Assembly (NCBI GenBank): GCA_902629075.1
Contig: CACOPK010000004.1
Location: forward strand, 1 to 64,000
Direction of reading: 5' to 3'
DNA: 64,000 nucleotides
From: an uncultured Pelagibacteraceae bacterium
GTDB lineage: Bacteria; Pseudomonadota; Alphaproteobacteria; Pelagibacterales; Pelagibacteraceae
In this document: positions 28,459 to 37,454 of the stretch, in pieces
Layout: each line of letters opens with the position of its first letter
Position numbering within the stretch: position 1 is the stretch's first letter
Position numbers and translations under genes: made by a program
The notes under the pieces: generated by a model
What the model saw: the letters and a program-made list of their open reading frames with translations, nothing else
Told to the model about the DNA's origin: nothing
Database searches by the model: none

Positions 28459-29847
28459 ATGAAAAAAGAAAACAATTTAACACCCAGTCTTCCTAAAGGA
28501 TTTAAAGACAGATGGGGCAAAGAATTAGCTTTAAAAAAAAAGATATTAAAAATCATTGAGGCTAATTTTACAAGATATGGATTTTTACCATTGGAAACTT
28601 CTCCGATGGAAATTAGTGAAAATATTGGATCATTTTTATCAGATGATGAAGCCAATCCTATGTCTGATGTATTCTCATTTAAGGATGAAAAAGACTCTTT
28701 AACTCTTAGATATGACATGAGTGCACCTCTGGCAAGATTTGTAGCTCAAAATTACAGAGATCTTACTTTCCCTTACAAAAGATATACCTTTGGCGATGTA
28801 TTTAGAAGAGAGAAACCAGATAGTGCAAGATATAGATCTTTTACGCAGTTCGATGCGGATATAATTGGTAATGTAAACGAGTCTCAAGCTGATGCTGAAA
28901 TTTGTAATATTATTGCCGATACCTTTTTAAACTGTGGATTAAAATCGAGTCAATTTACAATAAATGTTTCTAATAGAAAGATTGTTCAGGGTTTAATATC
29001 TGAATTAAAAATAACTAGTGATCAAGAACTTAAAGTAATTAGAACAATTGATAAGTTAGATAGAATTGGAATGGATGGTGTTAAAGACCTTCTTCAAAAA
29101 GAGAGAAAAGATGAAAGTGGTGCTATAACTAAAGGTGCAAATCTATCAAATGATCAAGCATCTCAAATAATTGAATTCTTAAAAATAAAAGACATAAAAT
29201 CTTTAAAATCGAATATAAAAAATAAAACCTCTCAAGAAGGAATTAACGAAATAGAGGATTTATTTAATATATTATCTAAAGGAAAATTCTCAAATCTGGT
29301 TAAAACTAGTTTTAATATTGTGAGGGGACTAGCTTATTATTCTGGTTTCTGTGTTGAGACAAATTTAAACTTCAAAGGCAAAAATGTAAAAGGTAAAGAG
29401 ATAGACGTAGGGTCTTGCGCATCTGGAGGCAGGTACAATTCTCTTATTAAAAGGTTTAAAGGAGTCGATTTTAAAGGTACAGGAATGTCTATTGGTGTGG
29501 ATAGATTAGTATTTGCACTAAATCAATTAGATCAGTTTAAAGAAGATGACGGTAACAATATTCTAGTTTGTGTTTTAGATCCAAACTATATGGATCAATA
29601 TTATAAAATAGTAAACGAACTGAGAGAAAATAATATTAATTCTGAAATATACCTAGACTCTACCAAAAATCTTAAAAAACAATTAACTTATGCGGATAAA
29701 AAAGGTTGCTCTCTTGCAATTATTTGTGGCCAAGAAGAAATTGAGCAGAACAGAATAACAATTAAGAAATTAAAATCTAAAAAAGAAAACGATCAAATAT
29801 CAATCATTTCAAAAAATTTAATAAATGAAATCAAGAAACTTATTTAA
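28459..29847 (+). CDS. hisS: Histidyl-tRNA synthetase
   Basis: This class II synthetase charges tRNA-His. The start is ATG 28459, three bases after tRNA-His; the longer frame would read through the tRNA. Motif 2 is the FRREKPDSARYRSFTQFD region, the histidine-binding loop reads RGLAYYSGFCVE, and motif 3 is GTGMSIGVDRL. A C-terminal anticodon-binding domain follows from about residue 370. The 462-residue form is divergent from E. coli, as expected for the alphaproteobacterial type that accepts tRNA-His without G-1. It overlaps hisZ by 23 bases. Confidence 0.93.
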   Translation: MKKENNLTPSLPKGFKDRWGKELALKKKILKIIEANFTRYGFLPLETSPMEISENIGSFLSDDEANPMSDVFSFKDEKDSLTLRYDMSAPLARFVAQNYRDLTFPYKRYTFGDVFRREKPDSARYRSFTQFDADIIGNVNESQADAEICNIIADTFLNCGLKSSQFTINVSNRKIVQGLISELKITSDQELKVIRTIDKLDRIGMDGVKDLLQKERKDESGAITKGANLSNDQASQIIEFLKIKDIKSLKSNIKNKTSQEGINEIEDLFNILSKGKFSNLVKTSFNIVRGLAYYSGFCVETNLNFKGKNVKGKEIDVGSCASGGRYNSLIKRFKGVDFKGTGMSIGVDRLVFALNQLDQFKEDDGNNILVCVLDPNYMDQYYKIVNELRENNINSEIYLDSTKNLKKQLTYADKKGCSLAIICGQEEIEQNRITIKKLKSKKENDQISIISKNLINEIKKLI

Positions 29848-30862
29848 AATTCTTAAATCCAAAGGTTTTAAGAATATTGAGTTAGACAATATCATAGAGT
29901 CAAAATATGTTCTTAAAAGATCAGGAGGAAGTTATAGAGAATTTCTATTTTCTTTTTATGATCAGAATTTAAAAGAATGGTCATTAGTACCTGATTTATC
30001 TGTTAGCAGTGTTGTTAAGTTTATTCAGAATAAAATTAAGTCAAAAACTAAATGGTTTTATACCGGAGAGGCTTACCGTAAACAAAATAAAAATAATAAT
30101 TCTCCTATAATCAACCAAACTGGTTTTGAAATCTTTGCTTCTAATAATAAGATAAAAGATGACAAAGAAATAATACAAACATCTATTGAAATATTTAAAA
30201 AATCAAATTTTAAAAAAGGTGAATTAAATATTAGTAACATTGAAATATTTAATGCATTAGTAGAAAGGCTTACTTTAGCAAGGCGTTGGAAGGACAGAAT
30301 AAAAAGACATTTTTGTAGAGAGGTATATTTTAATCAATTATTAAAAAAACTTTCGAGCAGTACAGATATAGATCCTATAGCGGTAGAGAAAGATAAAAAA
30401 ATTGCTGAAAAACTAAGAAAGCAAAATCTTAACACTTTATATTCCGGTAGAACTCTTAAAGATATTTTAGAACGTTTTGATTTAAAAAATTATAAAGAAC
30501 CAAGATCTGGAACAGATAAAAAAAATGTTAGAGTGATAAAAGAATATCTTAAAATTTCTTGTCCAATAGACAAAGCTCCAGTTACATTAAACAAGTTTTT
30601 TAAAAAATATAAATTAAATTTATTTATTAGTGAAGACTATTTTCCTATAAGCGCAAATAAAAATATAAAAATAAATTTTTCATCAAATATAAATCGTTCT
30701 CTGGAATATTATTCAGGAATGGTTTTTAACATTTCAGTTATCAAAAAGGGTAAAACAAGTGTGCTAGTATCAGGTGGCCGTTACGATGGATTGCTAAAAA
30801 ATCTTGGAAGTAAAAAAGATACATCAGCGGTTGGCGCAGCTATAGATATGAGTTTATTATGA
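29825..30862 (+). CDS. hisZ: ATP phosphoribosyltransferase regulatory subunit HisZ
   Basis: HisZ is a synthetase-like paralogue without charging activity that activates the short HisG at the first step of histidine synthesis. The class II fold shows in WSLVPDLSVSSVVKFI, the motif-2-like TGEAYRKQNK and SGGRYDGLLKNLG. It is 345 residues and lacks the anticodon-binding domain. It lies between hisS and hisG with overlapping ends (23 and 4 bases), so the three genes are translated as a unit. Confidence 0.9.
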   Translation: MKSRNLFKILKSKGFKNIELDNIIESKYVLKRSGGSYREFLFSFYDQNLKEWSLVPDLSVSSVVKFIQNKIKSKTKWFYTGEAYRKQNKNNNSPIINQTGFEIFASNNKIKDDKEIIQTSIEIFKKSNFKKGELNISNIEIFNALVERLTLARRWKDRIKRHFCREVYFNQLLKKLSSSTDIDPIAVEKDKKIAEKLRKQNLNTLYSGRTLKDILERFDLKNYKEPRSGTDKKNVRVIKEYLKISCPIDKAPVTLNKFFKKYKLNLFISEDYFPISANKNIKINFSSNINRSLEYYSGMVFNISVIKKGKTSVLVSGGRYDGLLKNLGSKKDTSAVGAAIDMSLL

Positions 30863-31539
30863 AAAATGAAATAATTAATATTGCTACTTTATCTAAAGGC
30901 CGTCTAAAGGATCAAGCAGAAAAAGTTTTTAAAAAAAATGGTTTAAAAATTATTTCAAAATCAGAAAGGTCGTTGATTGGATCTATCAAAGGATTTTCCA
31001 ATGTGCGTGTAATGTATATGAATGCAACAGAAATTATAGAAGCTTTAGGAAAAGGTGTCTGCGCCATAGGAATTAGCGGTAAAGATTTATGGAGAGAAAG
31101 CGAGCCTAGTATTCAATCTAAAGTATCTTTAGTAAAAGAGTTTGAATGGGGAAAATCTGATCTAGTAGTTGCTGCTCCAACTACTTGGATTGATTGTATA
31201 AATTCTGCTGATTTAGAAGAAATATCTTTTGAGTTTTATAAAAAAAAGAAAAGACTAATGAGAGTTGCAACGAAATTTAAGAACCTAAGTAGAGATTGGT
31301 TTAATGAAAAAGGAATTACTCAATATGAACTTATTTCCTCCTTAGGAGCAACAGAAAACTCACATATAATTGGAAAATCAGATCTTATTGTTGATTTGAG
31401 CTCAACAGGCGAAACATTACGTCAAAATAATCTAAAAATCATTGAGGTTATTTTAAAGTCATCTGCTTGTCTTTTTACTTCTAAAAAATTAAAAAATAAA
31501 ATGGAAGTAAAAAAAATTGTTAAATTACTTTCTAAATAA
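30859..31539 (+). CDS. hisG: ATP phosphoribosyltransferase, short form
   Basis: HisG joins PRPP and ATP at the entry to histidine synthesis. The family start is ATLSKGRLKDQAEKVF. The C-terminal phosphate loop region is DLIVDLSSTGETLRQNNL. At 226 residues it is the short form that lacks the ACT-like feedback domain and needs HisZ, which is encoded immediately upstream with a four-base overlap. Confidence 0.95.
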   Translation: MKNEIINIATLSKGRLKDQAEKVFKKNGLKIISKSERSLIGSIKGFSNVRVMYMNATEIIEALGKGVCAIGISGKDLWRESEPSIQSKVSLVKEFEWGKSDLVVAAPTTWIDCINSADLEEISFEFYKKKKRLMRVATKFKNLSRDWFNEKGITQYELISSLGATENSHIIGKSDLIVDLSSTGETLRQNNLKIIEVILKSSACLFTSKKLKNKMEVKKIVKLLSK

Positions 31540-31593
31540 ATTTATTTTTTACTTGTTTACTTTAAATAAAAGAGGAATATCTATATTAGTATT

Positions 31594-32649
31594 ATGCAAG
31601 ATTCGTTGTCATATATAATTTTAATCTTAATAGGGATTGTAATATATCTTTTGATTTCTCAAAGGAAAAACAAGGTTGAACCTAAGGATCATTCTCAAGA
31701 AATTAACAATTTAAAAGATAGTATTAATACATCCTTTAATAGTATGACTTCTTCTTTCAACACTCTTTCTAAAGATGTGACCAGAGATATGACTTCAACT
31801 TTGACTTCAGTTAATGAGAAAGTAGCAGCATTTAATACTCAAGTTGAAAATTTAAACGAAAGCCAAAAGGGAATTAATAAAATTTTGGCCGGAGTTAAAA
31901 AATACGGAACTTTAGCTGAATTCAGTTTGGGATCTTTAATAAACGATCTACTTCCTTCTTCTCAATATATTTCAAATGCAAAAATGAAAGAAGATACTAA
32001 TGAAAACGTTGAATTTGCGATTAAACTTCAAGATGGAGTTTTGGTTCCAGTTGACAGTCACTTTCCCGTAGAAAAATTTAAAGCCATTCAAGACGCTCAT
32101 CAAGAAGATGATAAAAAAGCAATTGCAGAAGCAAGATTGAAACTTGCAAGAGCTTTTAGAGATAAAGCAAAAAGTGTAAATGAAAAATATATAGTTCCAC
32201 CAAAATCAACTGATTTTGCAATAGTGTATGCTCCAACAGAAAGCTTATTTTTAGAATTAACTAATTACCAAGATCCAACTACCAAAGAGTTATTAACTCA
32301 AGAATTAATGAAGAAGTACAAAGTAACAGTTATGGGACCAAATAACCTGTCCGGTTACTTACAATCTCTTCATATGGGTTTTCAAACACTTAAAGTTCAA
32401 AAACATGCAACTCAAATCTATGATGATTTAAAAACAATCACTACTAGATTTAACAAACATTTTGACAATATCTATGGTCTTAGAAAGAAATTAGAAGAGG
32501 CCATGACTGTTGTTGATAGCTTTGGTAAAGATGCAAGATCAATCTCAAGAACTTTAGAAAATATAAAAGATCCTGACCAAATAGAAACAGCTGTTCAGAC
32601 GGAAAACGTGGAGAAATTTGTTAATAACCAAAAACAGCTTAAAAATTAA
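31594..32649 (+). CDS. rmuC: RmuC family DNA recombination protein
   Basis: RmuC limits DNA rearrangement and carries a predicted nuclease core. An N-terminal membrane segment (residues 6-22) is followed by a coiled coil to about residue 95. The conserved core includes LPVDSHFPVEKF-like VPVDSHFPVEKFKAI, then YAPTESLFLEL and VMGPNNLSGYLQSL. At 351 residues it is shorter than E. coli RmuC (475). Two other nuclease genes follow, which suggests a DNA-processing group. Confidence 0.9.
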   Translation: MQDSLSYIILILIGIVIYLLISQRKNKVEPKDHSQEINNLKDSINTSFNSMTSSFNTLSKDVTRDMTSTLTSVNEKVAAFNTQVENLNESQKGINKILAGVKKYGTLAEFSLGSLINDLLPSSQYISNAKMKEDTNENVEFAIKLQDGVLVPVDSHFPVEKFKAIQDAHQEDDKKAIAEARLKLARAFRDKAKSVNEKYIVPPKSTDFAIVYAPTESLFLELTNYQDPTTKELLTQELMKKYKVTVMGPNNLSGYLQSLHMGFQTLKVQKHATQIYDDLKTITTRFNKHFDNIYGLRKKLEEAMTVVDSFGKDARSISRTLENIKDPDQIETAVQTENVEKFVNNQKQLKN

Positions 32650-32686
32650 TTTCAATTTCAATCCAATAACACCTATAACTAGCTTA

Positions 32687-33370
32687 ATGGAGTGGAATAA
32701 AAAATATTCATACCCGTCTTCAACAAGAGCAATTGTAAATGGCTCGAGACATTATTCAATGGATGGTTTTAATTTACCATCAGTGACTACAATTCTCGCA
32801 GCAACTAAGAGCGAAGAGGATAAGGCTGCTATTGCTGCCTGGAAAGAAAGAGTAGGGCATAGAGAGGCTGAGAGAATTAAAAATGAAGCCTCAAGTAGAG
32901 GGAATTCAATGCACTCATATATTGAGCAATATTTATTAGGAAAGATGAATTTAGATTTACTTGAGGAAGATAATCATTCAAAAAGAATGGCAGAGGAAAT
33001 TATAGATAGTGGATTGAAGGATAAACTTAGTGAAATTTGGGGTGCTGAGGCAACGGTTTATTATCCAGGAAAATATGCAGGGACCGCTGATTGCATTGGA
33101 GTTTATGAAGGGAAAAATTCTTTACTTGATTTTAAACAAAGCAATAAACCAAAAAAAGAGGAATATATTGAGGATTATTTTTTACAACTCGGGGCATATT
33201 CTTTAGCTCATAACACTGTTTATTCATCAAATATAACACAAGGTGTAATTCTTTTATGTACTGTAGATAGATTATTTCAAGATTTTAAGATTGAGGGAAA
33301 TGAATTAATAAATTTTCAGAATAAGTTTCTTGAGAGAGTTGAACAATTTTATCATCAATTAAATAAATAG
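32687..33370 (+). CDS. PD-(D/E)XK exonuclease, MGME1/RecB-like
   Basis: The start is ATG 32687; an in-frame TTG at 32618 would add 23 residues lying inside rmuC. The product opens MEWNKKYSYPSSTRAI, then LPSVTTILAAT. The nuclease core reads GRGNSMH-like SSRGNSMHSYIEQYL, AGTADCIGVYEG with the catalytic Asp, and LLDFKQSNKPKK as the (D/E)XK element, followed by QLGAYSLAH. This matches RecB-family exonucleases related to mitochondrial MGME1. It would act on single-stranded or flap DNA, though specificity is inferred from the family only. Confidence 0.82.
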   Translation: MEWNKKYSYPSSTRAIVNGSRHYSMDGFNLPSVTTILAATKSEEDKAAIAAWKERVGHREAERIKNEASSRGNSMHSYIEQYLLGKMNLDLLEEDNHSKRMAEEIIDSGLKDKLSEIWGAEATVYYPGKYAGTADCIGVYEGKNSLLDFKQSNKPKKEEYIEDYFLQLGAYSLAHNTVYSSNITQGVILLCTVDRLFQDFKIEGNELINFQNKFLERVEQFYHQLNK

Positions 33371-33485
33371 GTTTGACTTTAGAAAAAATTAATATATTTA
33401 ACAAATTGAACTTTGCTACTTGTTTAGATGCATGTTTATTCTTAAAACTTCCATCACAATCAGCAAAAAATAAAAAGGATTAAAA

Positions 33486-34916
33486 TTGAACTTAGTAATT
33501 TGGGATATTGAGAGCTCTAATGCCAATACAGACTTTGGTAGCATAATTGAAATTGGCGGCATACTCGTTGATGAAAATTTAAAAGAAAAAGACCGTTTTA
33601 ATTTAAGATGTAGATTGCCAGAGGGTGAAATTCCTCAAGCAATGGCCTTAATAGTCAATAAAACAGGAGTTGATATGTTGACTAAAGCTAATTTAAGCCA
33701 TTATCAAATGTTGGCAGAAGTTGAAAAGATATTCAAAAAATGGAGTCCGGCAATATTTCTTGGATGGTCAAATATAGGATTTGACGATGAGATGATAAGG
33801 AAAGAATTTTTTAAAGGCATCAGGTATCCTTATATTACTAACGCATCACCAAATAAAAGAACGGATGGTCTAAATATTGCACGAGCAGCTTATGCTGTTG
33901 ACCCAACAGTACTAGAAACAGAAACTAATGAAAAGGGTAACGCTGTAATGAAGCTAGAGTCTTTAGCTAGAATGAATGGGTTTGAGTCGGGCGGTGCTCA
34001 TTCAGCCTTATTTGATGCTGAACTTACTGTAAAAGTTTTAGGTTTAATCAAAAGCAAACAGCAAAATACCTGGAACAGTTTCTTAAAAACATCTAGTAGA
34101 GTAGACACAGAAACAGTATTCAAAAAAGAAAAAATTATTACCTTAAATGAATATTTTTATGGAAAATCCAGGCTTTATTTATGTGCACCTTTACACCCAA
34201 AATATTGTGTTCATCCTGTTTATCAGTGGGGGCAGGCTGTTGATTTGAGAGTTGATGTTGAACCTCTATTAAATTTATCAGTTAATGAAATTAAGTCTGA
34301 ATTAAAAAAAACACCCAAATTCTTAAGAACTATAAGATCGAACAAAGCTCCTATGATATTAGAAGAAAGTTATGGAATGAAGGCTGAGCCTTATAACGCG
34401 ATGGATAAAGAATTAATTAATAAAAGAGCAAAGCTTGTAAGAGAAAATGAAAAATTTTCTGAAAAAGTAATTACAGCACTCAAAGAAATTGCAGAAGAAA
34501 AAGAGCAAACAAAATCACAAGAAGATATCTTAGCTGAAGAAAGTATTTATCAAAAATTTACACCAAATAAAGATACAGCCTTATTTCCAAAATGGCATAG
34601 TGCATCGTGGAAAGATAAGCTTGTAATGCTTGATAAGTTTGAGGATGAAAGACTTGTCGGGTTTGGAAAAAAAATTATTTATCAAGAATCACCAGAAACA
34701 CTTCCTAAAGAAATTTATAATGAAGTTAAAAGAGAAATAGCCAAGAGAATATTGAGTGAAAAGAAAGAAAAATGGTGGACATGTAAAGAATTTTATTTTG
34801 AATGTGACAATTTGAGAGAAAAATATTCTAATGAAAATGATCACTCAAAGCTAAAATTTTTAGATGAATTAAATGAATTTGTAATGAGTATCCAAAAAAA
34901 ATATGAAAATGCTTAA
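33486..34916 (+). CDS. sbcB: Exonuclease I-like 3'-5' single-strand DNA exonuclease
   Basis: A DEDDh exonuclease domain opens with WDIESSNANTDFGSIIEIGG, and continues with GWSNIGFDDEMIRKEFF and AHSALFDAELTVKV. The following domains, including YGKSRLYLCAPLHPKYCVHPVY and the long helical C-terminus, match the SbcB/ExoI architecture at the expected length of 476. The start codon is TTG, supported by AAAAAGGA seven bases upstream. It follows rmuC and the PD-(D/E)XK gene after a 115-base gap. Confidence 0.88.
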   Translation: MNLVIWDIESSNANTDFGSIIEIGGILVDENLKEKDRFNLRCRLPEGEIPQAMALIVNKTGVDMLTKANLSHYQMLAEVEKIFKKWSPAIFLGWSNIGFDDEMIRKEFFKGIRYPYITNASPNKRTDGLNIARAAYAVDPTVLETETNEKGNAVMKLESLARMNGFESGGAHSALFDAELTVKVLGLIKSKQQNTWNSFLKTSSRVDTETVFKKEKIITLNEYFYGKSRLYLCAPLHPKYCVHPVYQWGQAVDLRVDVEPLLNLSVNEIKSELKKTPKFLRTIRSNKAPMILEESYGMKAEPYNAMDKELINKRAKLVRENEKFSEKVITALKEIAEEKEQTKSQEDILAEESIYQKFTPNKDTALFPKWHSASWKDKLVMLDKFEDERLVGFGKKIIYQESPETLPKEIYNEVKREIAKRILSEKKEKWWTCKEFYFECDNLREKYSNENDHSKLKFLDELNEFVMSIQKKYENA

Positions 34917-34982
34917 TGTGGATAAATTTAAAATTTTAATTTTATTACTTGAAACTTAATTTTCAAAATATATATAGACTAT

Positions 34983-35303
34983 ATGGCTACAGTAAGCGTA
35001 ACAGATGATAACTTTGATAATGAAGTGCTCAAATCTTCTAAACCAATTCTTGTAGATTTCTGGGCAGAGTGGTGCGGACCTTGTAAAATGATCGGGCCAA
35101 TACTCGAGGAACTCTCAGATGAAATGTCAGCTAAAGTAACTATCGCCAAACATAACATTGATAATGAGCCCAATACACCAACCAAGTATGGTGTAAGAGG
35201 AATTCCTACAATGTTATTGTTTAAAGATGGTGAACTCAAAGCAACAAAAGTTGGAGCAACAACTAAATCAGATTTAAAATCTTGGATAGAGCAGAATATT
35301 TAA
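34983..35303 (+). CDS. trxA: Thioredoxin 1
   Basis: This 106-residue thiol reductant has the active site WCGPCKM with Cys31 and Cys34. The cis-proline segment is [15 protein letters not shown], followed by [15 protein letters not shown]. It supplies electrons to ribonucleotide reductase and other enzymes in this family. It shares the palindromic TTAA stop with folC on the opposite strand. Confidence 0.97.
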   Translation: MATVSVTDDNFDNEVLKSSKPILVDFWAEWCGPCKMIGPILEELSDEMSAKVTIAKHNIDNEPNTPTKYGVRGIPTMLLFKDGELKATKVGATTKSDLKSWIEQNI

Positions 35304-36568
35304 TTAAGATTTAAAACTTCTCCAACCATATAAAGCGAACCCGCAAATAGGCATATAGAGTCCTGATTTTTAGAGTTTAGTTTAATTGCCTCTTGTATGG
35401 ATGAGGATAAATTTATATCCATTTTTAAATTATTTAATTTATCTTTAAATTCTTCCTTAGAAATTGATCCCTCTTGATTAGGTATATCTATTAAAGTTAT
35501 TGATTTTACAACATTTTTAAAATGTCTCATAAAATTATAGTGTTCTTTGTCTTTCATCATTCCACATACTAAATGGACATTTTGATTTTGTTGTTTGATC
35601 CAATTTGAAATTGATATGCTTGAACTTTCATTGTGACCTCCATCAATAATTAATCTATTTGAGCCAGAAATATCTTTTAATTTACCAGAGTATAATTCTT
35701 GAAGTCGTCCTTTAAGCTCAATGCTAGTGATACCTCTTTTAATATGTTGATCTTTAACATTAAATATCTTTCTTGAGGCAGCTATAGATGTGCTTATATT
35801 ATAAATCTGGTGATCTCCCAATAAATTTGGTTCAGGTAATACAATTTCACCCATATCATCTTGAAAATGAATAAAACTGTTTTCTAGCTTTGAAATGTTA
35901 AAATTTTTTCCAAAAAAATATTTATTTGATGAATTTTTAATTAGTGCTTTTTCAATTTTAGTTCTAATTTCCTCATTCATTTGCTTATTTATAAATATAT
36001 TTGAATTAAGAAGTTTTGATGTTTTTTCGTGAATAATACCATCTATAGTTTTATTTTTAAGCCATTGTAGGTGATCTGTATGTATAACTCCAATTAAGGT
36101 CATAAGATTATTTTTAAAAACATTTGTGCTATCAAATTGGAAGAATAGCCCTGCCTCGATTATGTTTATATTGTCTTTAAAATTTTCTGCATATTTAAAA
36201 TATGCACACGTCAATATTTCAAAAAGACTTGCATTATCATCTCCTAATACTTTTTCTACGTCTATCAAAAGTTCAACAAGATCTGCTTCTTTTATTTCTT
36301 TATCATCAAAAACAAATCTCTCTTTAAAAGATTGAAGATGGGGTGAAGTATATAAATTGCATTTATATCCTGCTTCATTTAAAATAGATTTAAGACTAAA
36401 GGCCATACTAGCTTTAGAATTTGTACCAACAACATTTACGACATTTTGTAATTTATCTTGAGGATTTCCAAGTTTTTTTAAAAGGGAAAATGTTCTTTCA
36501 AGAGTTAAATCAATTTTACGGCTATGATGCTTCTCTAGTTTGTATACTAAGTTTTGAAGTTTGTTCAT
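35300..36568 (-). CDS. folC: Bifunctional folylpolyglutamate/dihydrofolate synthase, altered P-loop
   Basis: FolC adds glutamate to folates and makes dihydrofolate from dihydropteroate. Family landmarks are [22 protein letters not shown] with [32 protein letters not shown] and the Mur-ligase-like [10 protein letters not shown]. The ATP loop reads GTNSKAS where nearly all FolC have GTNGKGS. Length 422 is normal. The start overlaps accD by 47 bases; no later ATG precedes the P-loop. It is the last gene of a 14-gene run. Confidence 0.9.
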   Translation of the reverse strand: MNKLQNLVYKLEKHHSRKIDLTLERTFSLLKKLGNPQDKLQNVVNVVGTNSKASMAFSLKSILNEAGYKCNLYTSPHLQSFKERFVFDDKEIKEADLVELLIDVEKVLGDDNASLFEILTCAYFKYAENFKDNINIIEAGLFFQFDSTNVFKNNLMTLIGVIHTDHLQWLKNKTIDGIIHEKTSKLLNSNIFINKQMNEEIRTKIEKALIKNSSNKYFFGKNFNISKLENSFIHFQDDMGEIVLPEPNLLGDHQIYNISTSIAASRKIFNVKDQHIKRGITSIELKGRLQELYSGKLKDISGSNRLIIDGGHNESSSISISNWIKQQNQNVHLVCGMMKDKEHYNFMRHFKNVVKSITLIDIPNQEGSISKEEFKDKLNNLKMDINLSSSIQEAIKLNSKNQDSICLFAGSLYMVGEVLNLN

Positions 36569-37454
36569 TATCTTCTATATTTACTTCAGAATTTTTCTTT
36601 AGCAATATTGATAATAACAATCCTATCTCAGACACCAGATTTTTTCTTTCGACGATTCTATCAACAAAACCGTGCTTCAATAAAAATTCTGCAGTTTGAA
36701 AATCTGGTGGCAATTCTTCTTTAACAGTTGCTTGTACTACTCTTCTTCCAGCAAATGCAATTAAAGCCCCAGGCTCAGAAAATTGTATATCACCTAACAT
36801 TGCAAAACTTGCAGTTATGCCTCCTGCTGTAGGATCAGTAAAGCATACTAGATAAGGTAAATGATTTTTTTTTAATTCATTAATTGCCAACGTAGTCTTT
36901 GTCATGCCTGCTAAAGCAATTGGACTTTCAAACATTCTTTGTCCACCACCACAAGGCCAGAAGATAAAAGGAGTATTGTTATCTATTGCGTGCTGAACAC
37001 CGTAAATTATAGCCTCAGTTTCAGCAGCTCCATTTGATCCACCGATAAAATCAAAGTTTGTAGCACCAACAGTTACTTCAATTCTATTTAAAATCCCTTT
37101 TGCTATTATCACTGCGCAGTCCTGGTTAGTTTTTTTTCTAGCGTCTTTAAGTCTATCTTTATATGACTTTGTATCAGACCATTCTAACGGGTCGTCATTT
37201 GGTATTGGAGTTTTAAGTATTTCATAATTATCTTTACCAAAAATTATATCAAATCTTTGTTTAGGACTAATTCTGTGGTGCTTATTACAATGGGGACAAA
37301 CAAATAAGTTTTCCTCTAATTCTTTTTTTAAAATTGGTCCTTTGCAACAGCTTGTCCAAGCACTTGAATCTCTTTCTAATTTAGTAGGAAATTTTTTATT
37401 AATATTTTTTTTTATACTCTCGCCTAGCTTTTTAATTTTGTTTATCCAATTCAT
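36522..37454 (-). CDS. accD: Acetyl-CoA carboxylase carboxyltransferase subunit beta
   Basis: AccD pairs with AccA to move the carboxyl group from biotin to acetyl-CoA, starting fatty-acid synthesis. The carboxyltransferase core shows VGATNFDFIGGSNGAAE, GGGQRMFES and TDPTAGGITASFAMLGD. An N-terminal zinc ribbon reads SCCKGP then CPHC (Cys36, Cys37, Cys53, Cys56), so the first CxxC pair has contracted to CC. Length 310 is standard. accD between trpA and folC is a common alphaproteobacterial order. Confidence 0.95.
   Translation of the reverse strand: MNWINKIKKLGESIKKNINKKFPTKLERDSSAWTSCCKGPILKKELEENLFVCPHCNKHHRISPKQRFDIIFGKDNYEILKTPIPNDDPLEWSDTKSYKDRLKDARKKTNQDCAVIIAKGILNRIEVTVGATNFDFIGGSNGAAETEAIIYGVQHAIDNNTPFIFWPCGGGQRMFESPIALAGMTKTTLAINELKKNHLPYLVCFTDPTAGGITASFAMLGDIQFSEPGALIAFAGRRVVQATVKEELPPDFQTAEFLLKHGFVDRIVERKNLVSEIGLLLSILLKKNSEVNIEDNEQTSKLSIQTREAS

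Noticed and set aside
28320..28718. 132-codon minus-strand frame over tRNA-His and hisS
   Set aside because: It runs through the antisense of a tRNA and of the catalytic domain of hisS.
32618..32686. Longer form of the PD-(D/E)XK exonuclease from TTG 32618
   Set aside because: The extra 23 residues lie in the rmuC end and show no conservation pattern. ATG at 32687 fits the family N-terminus.
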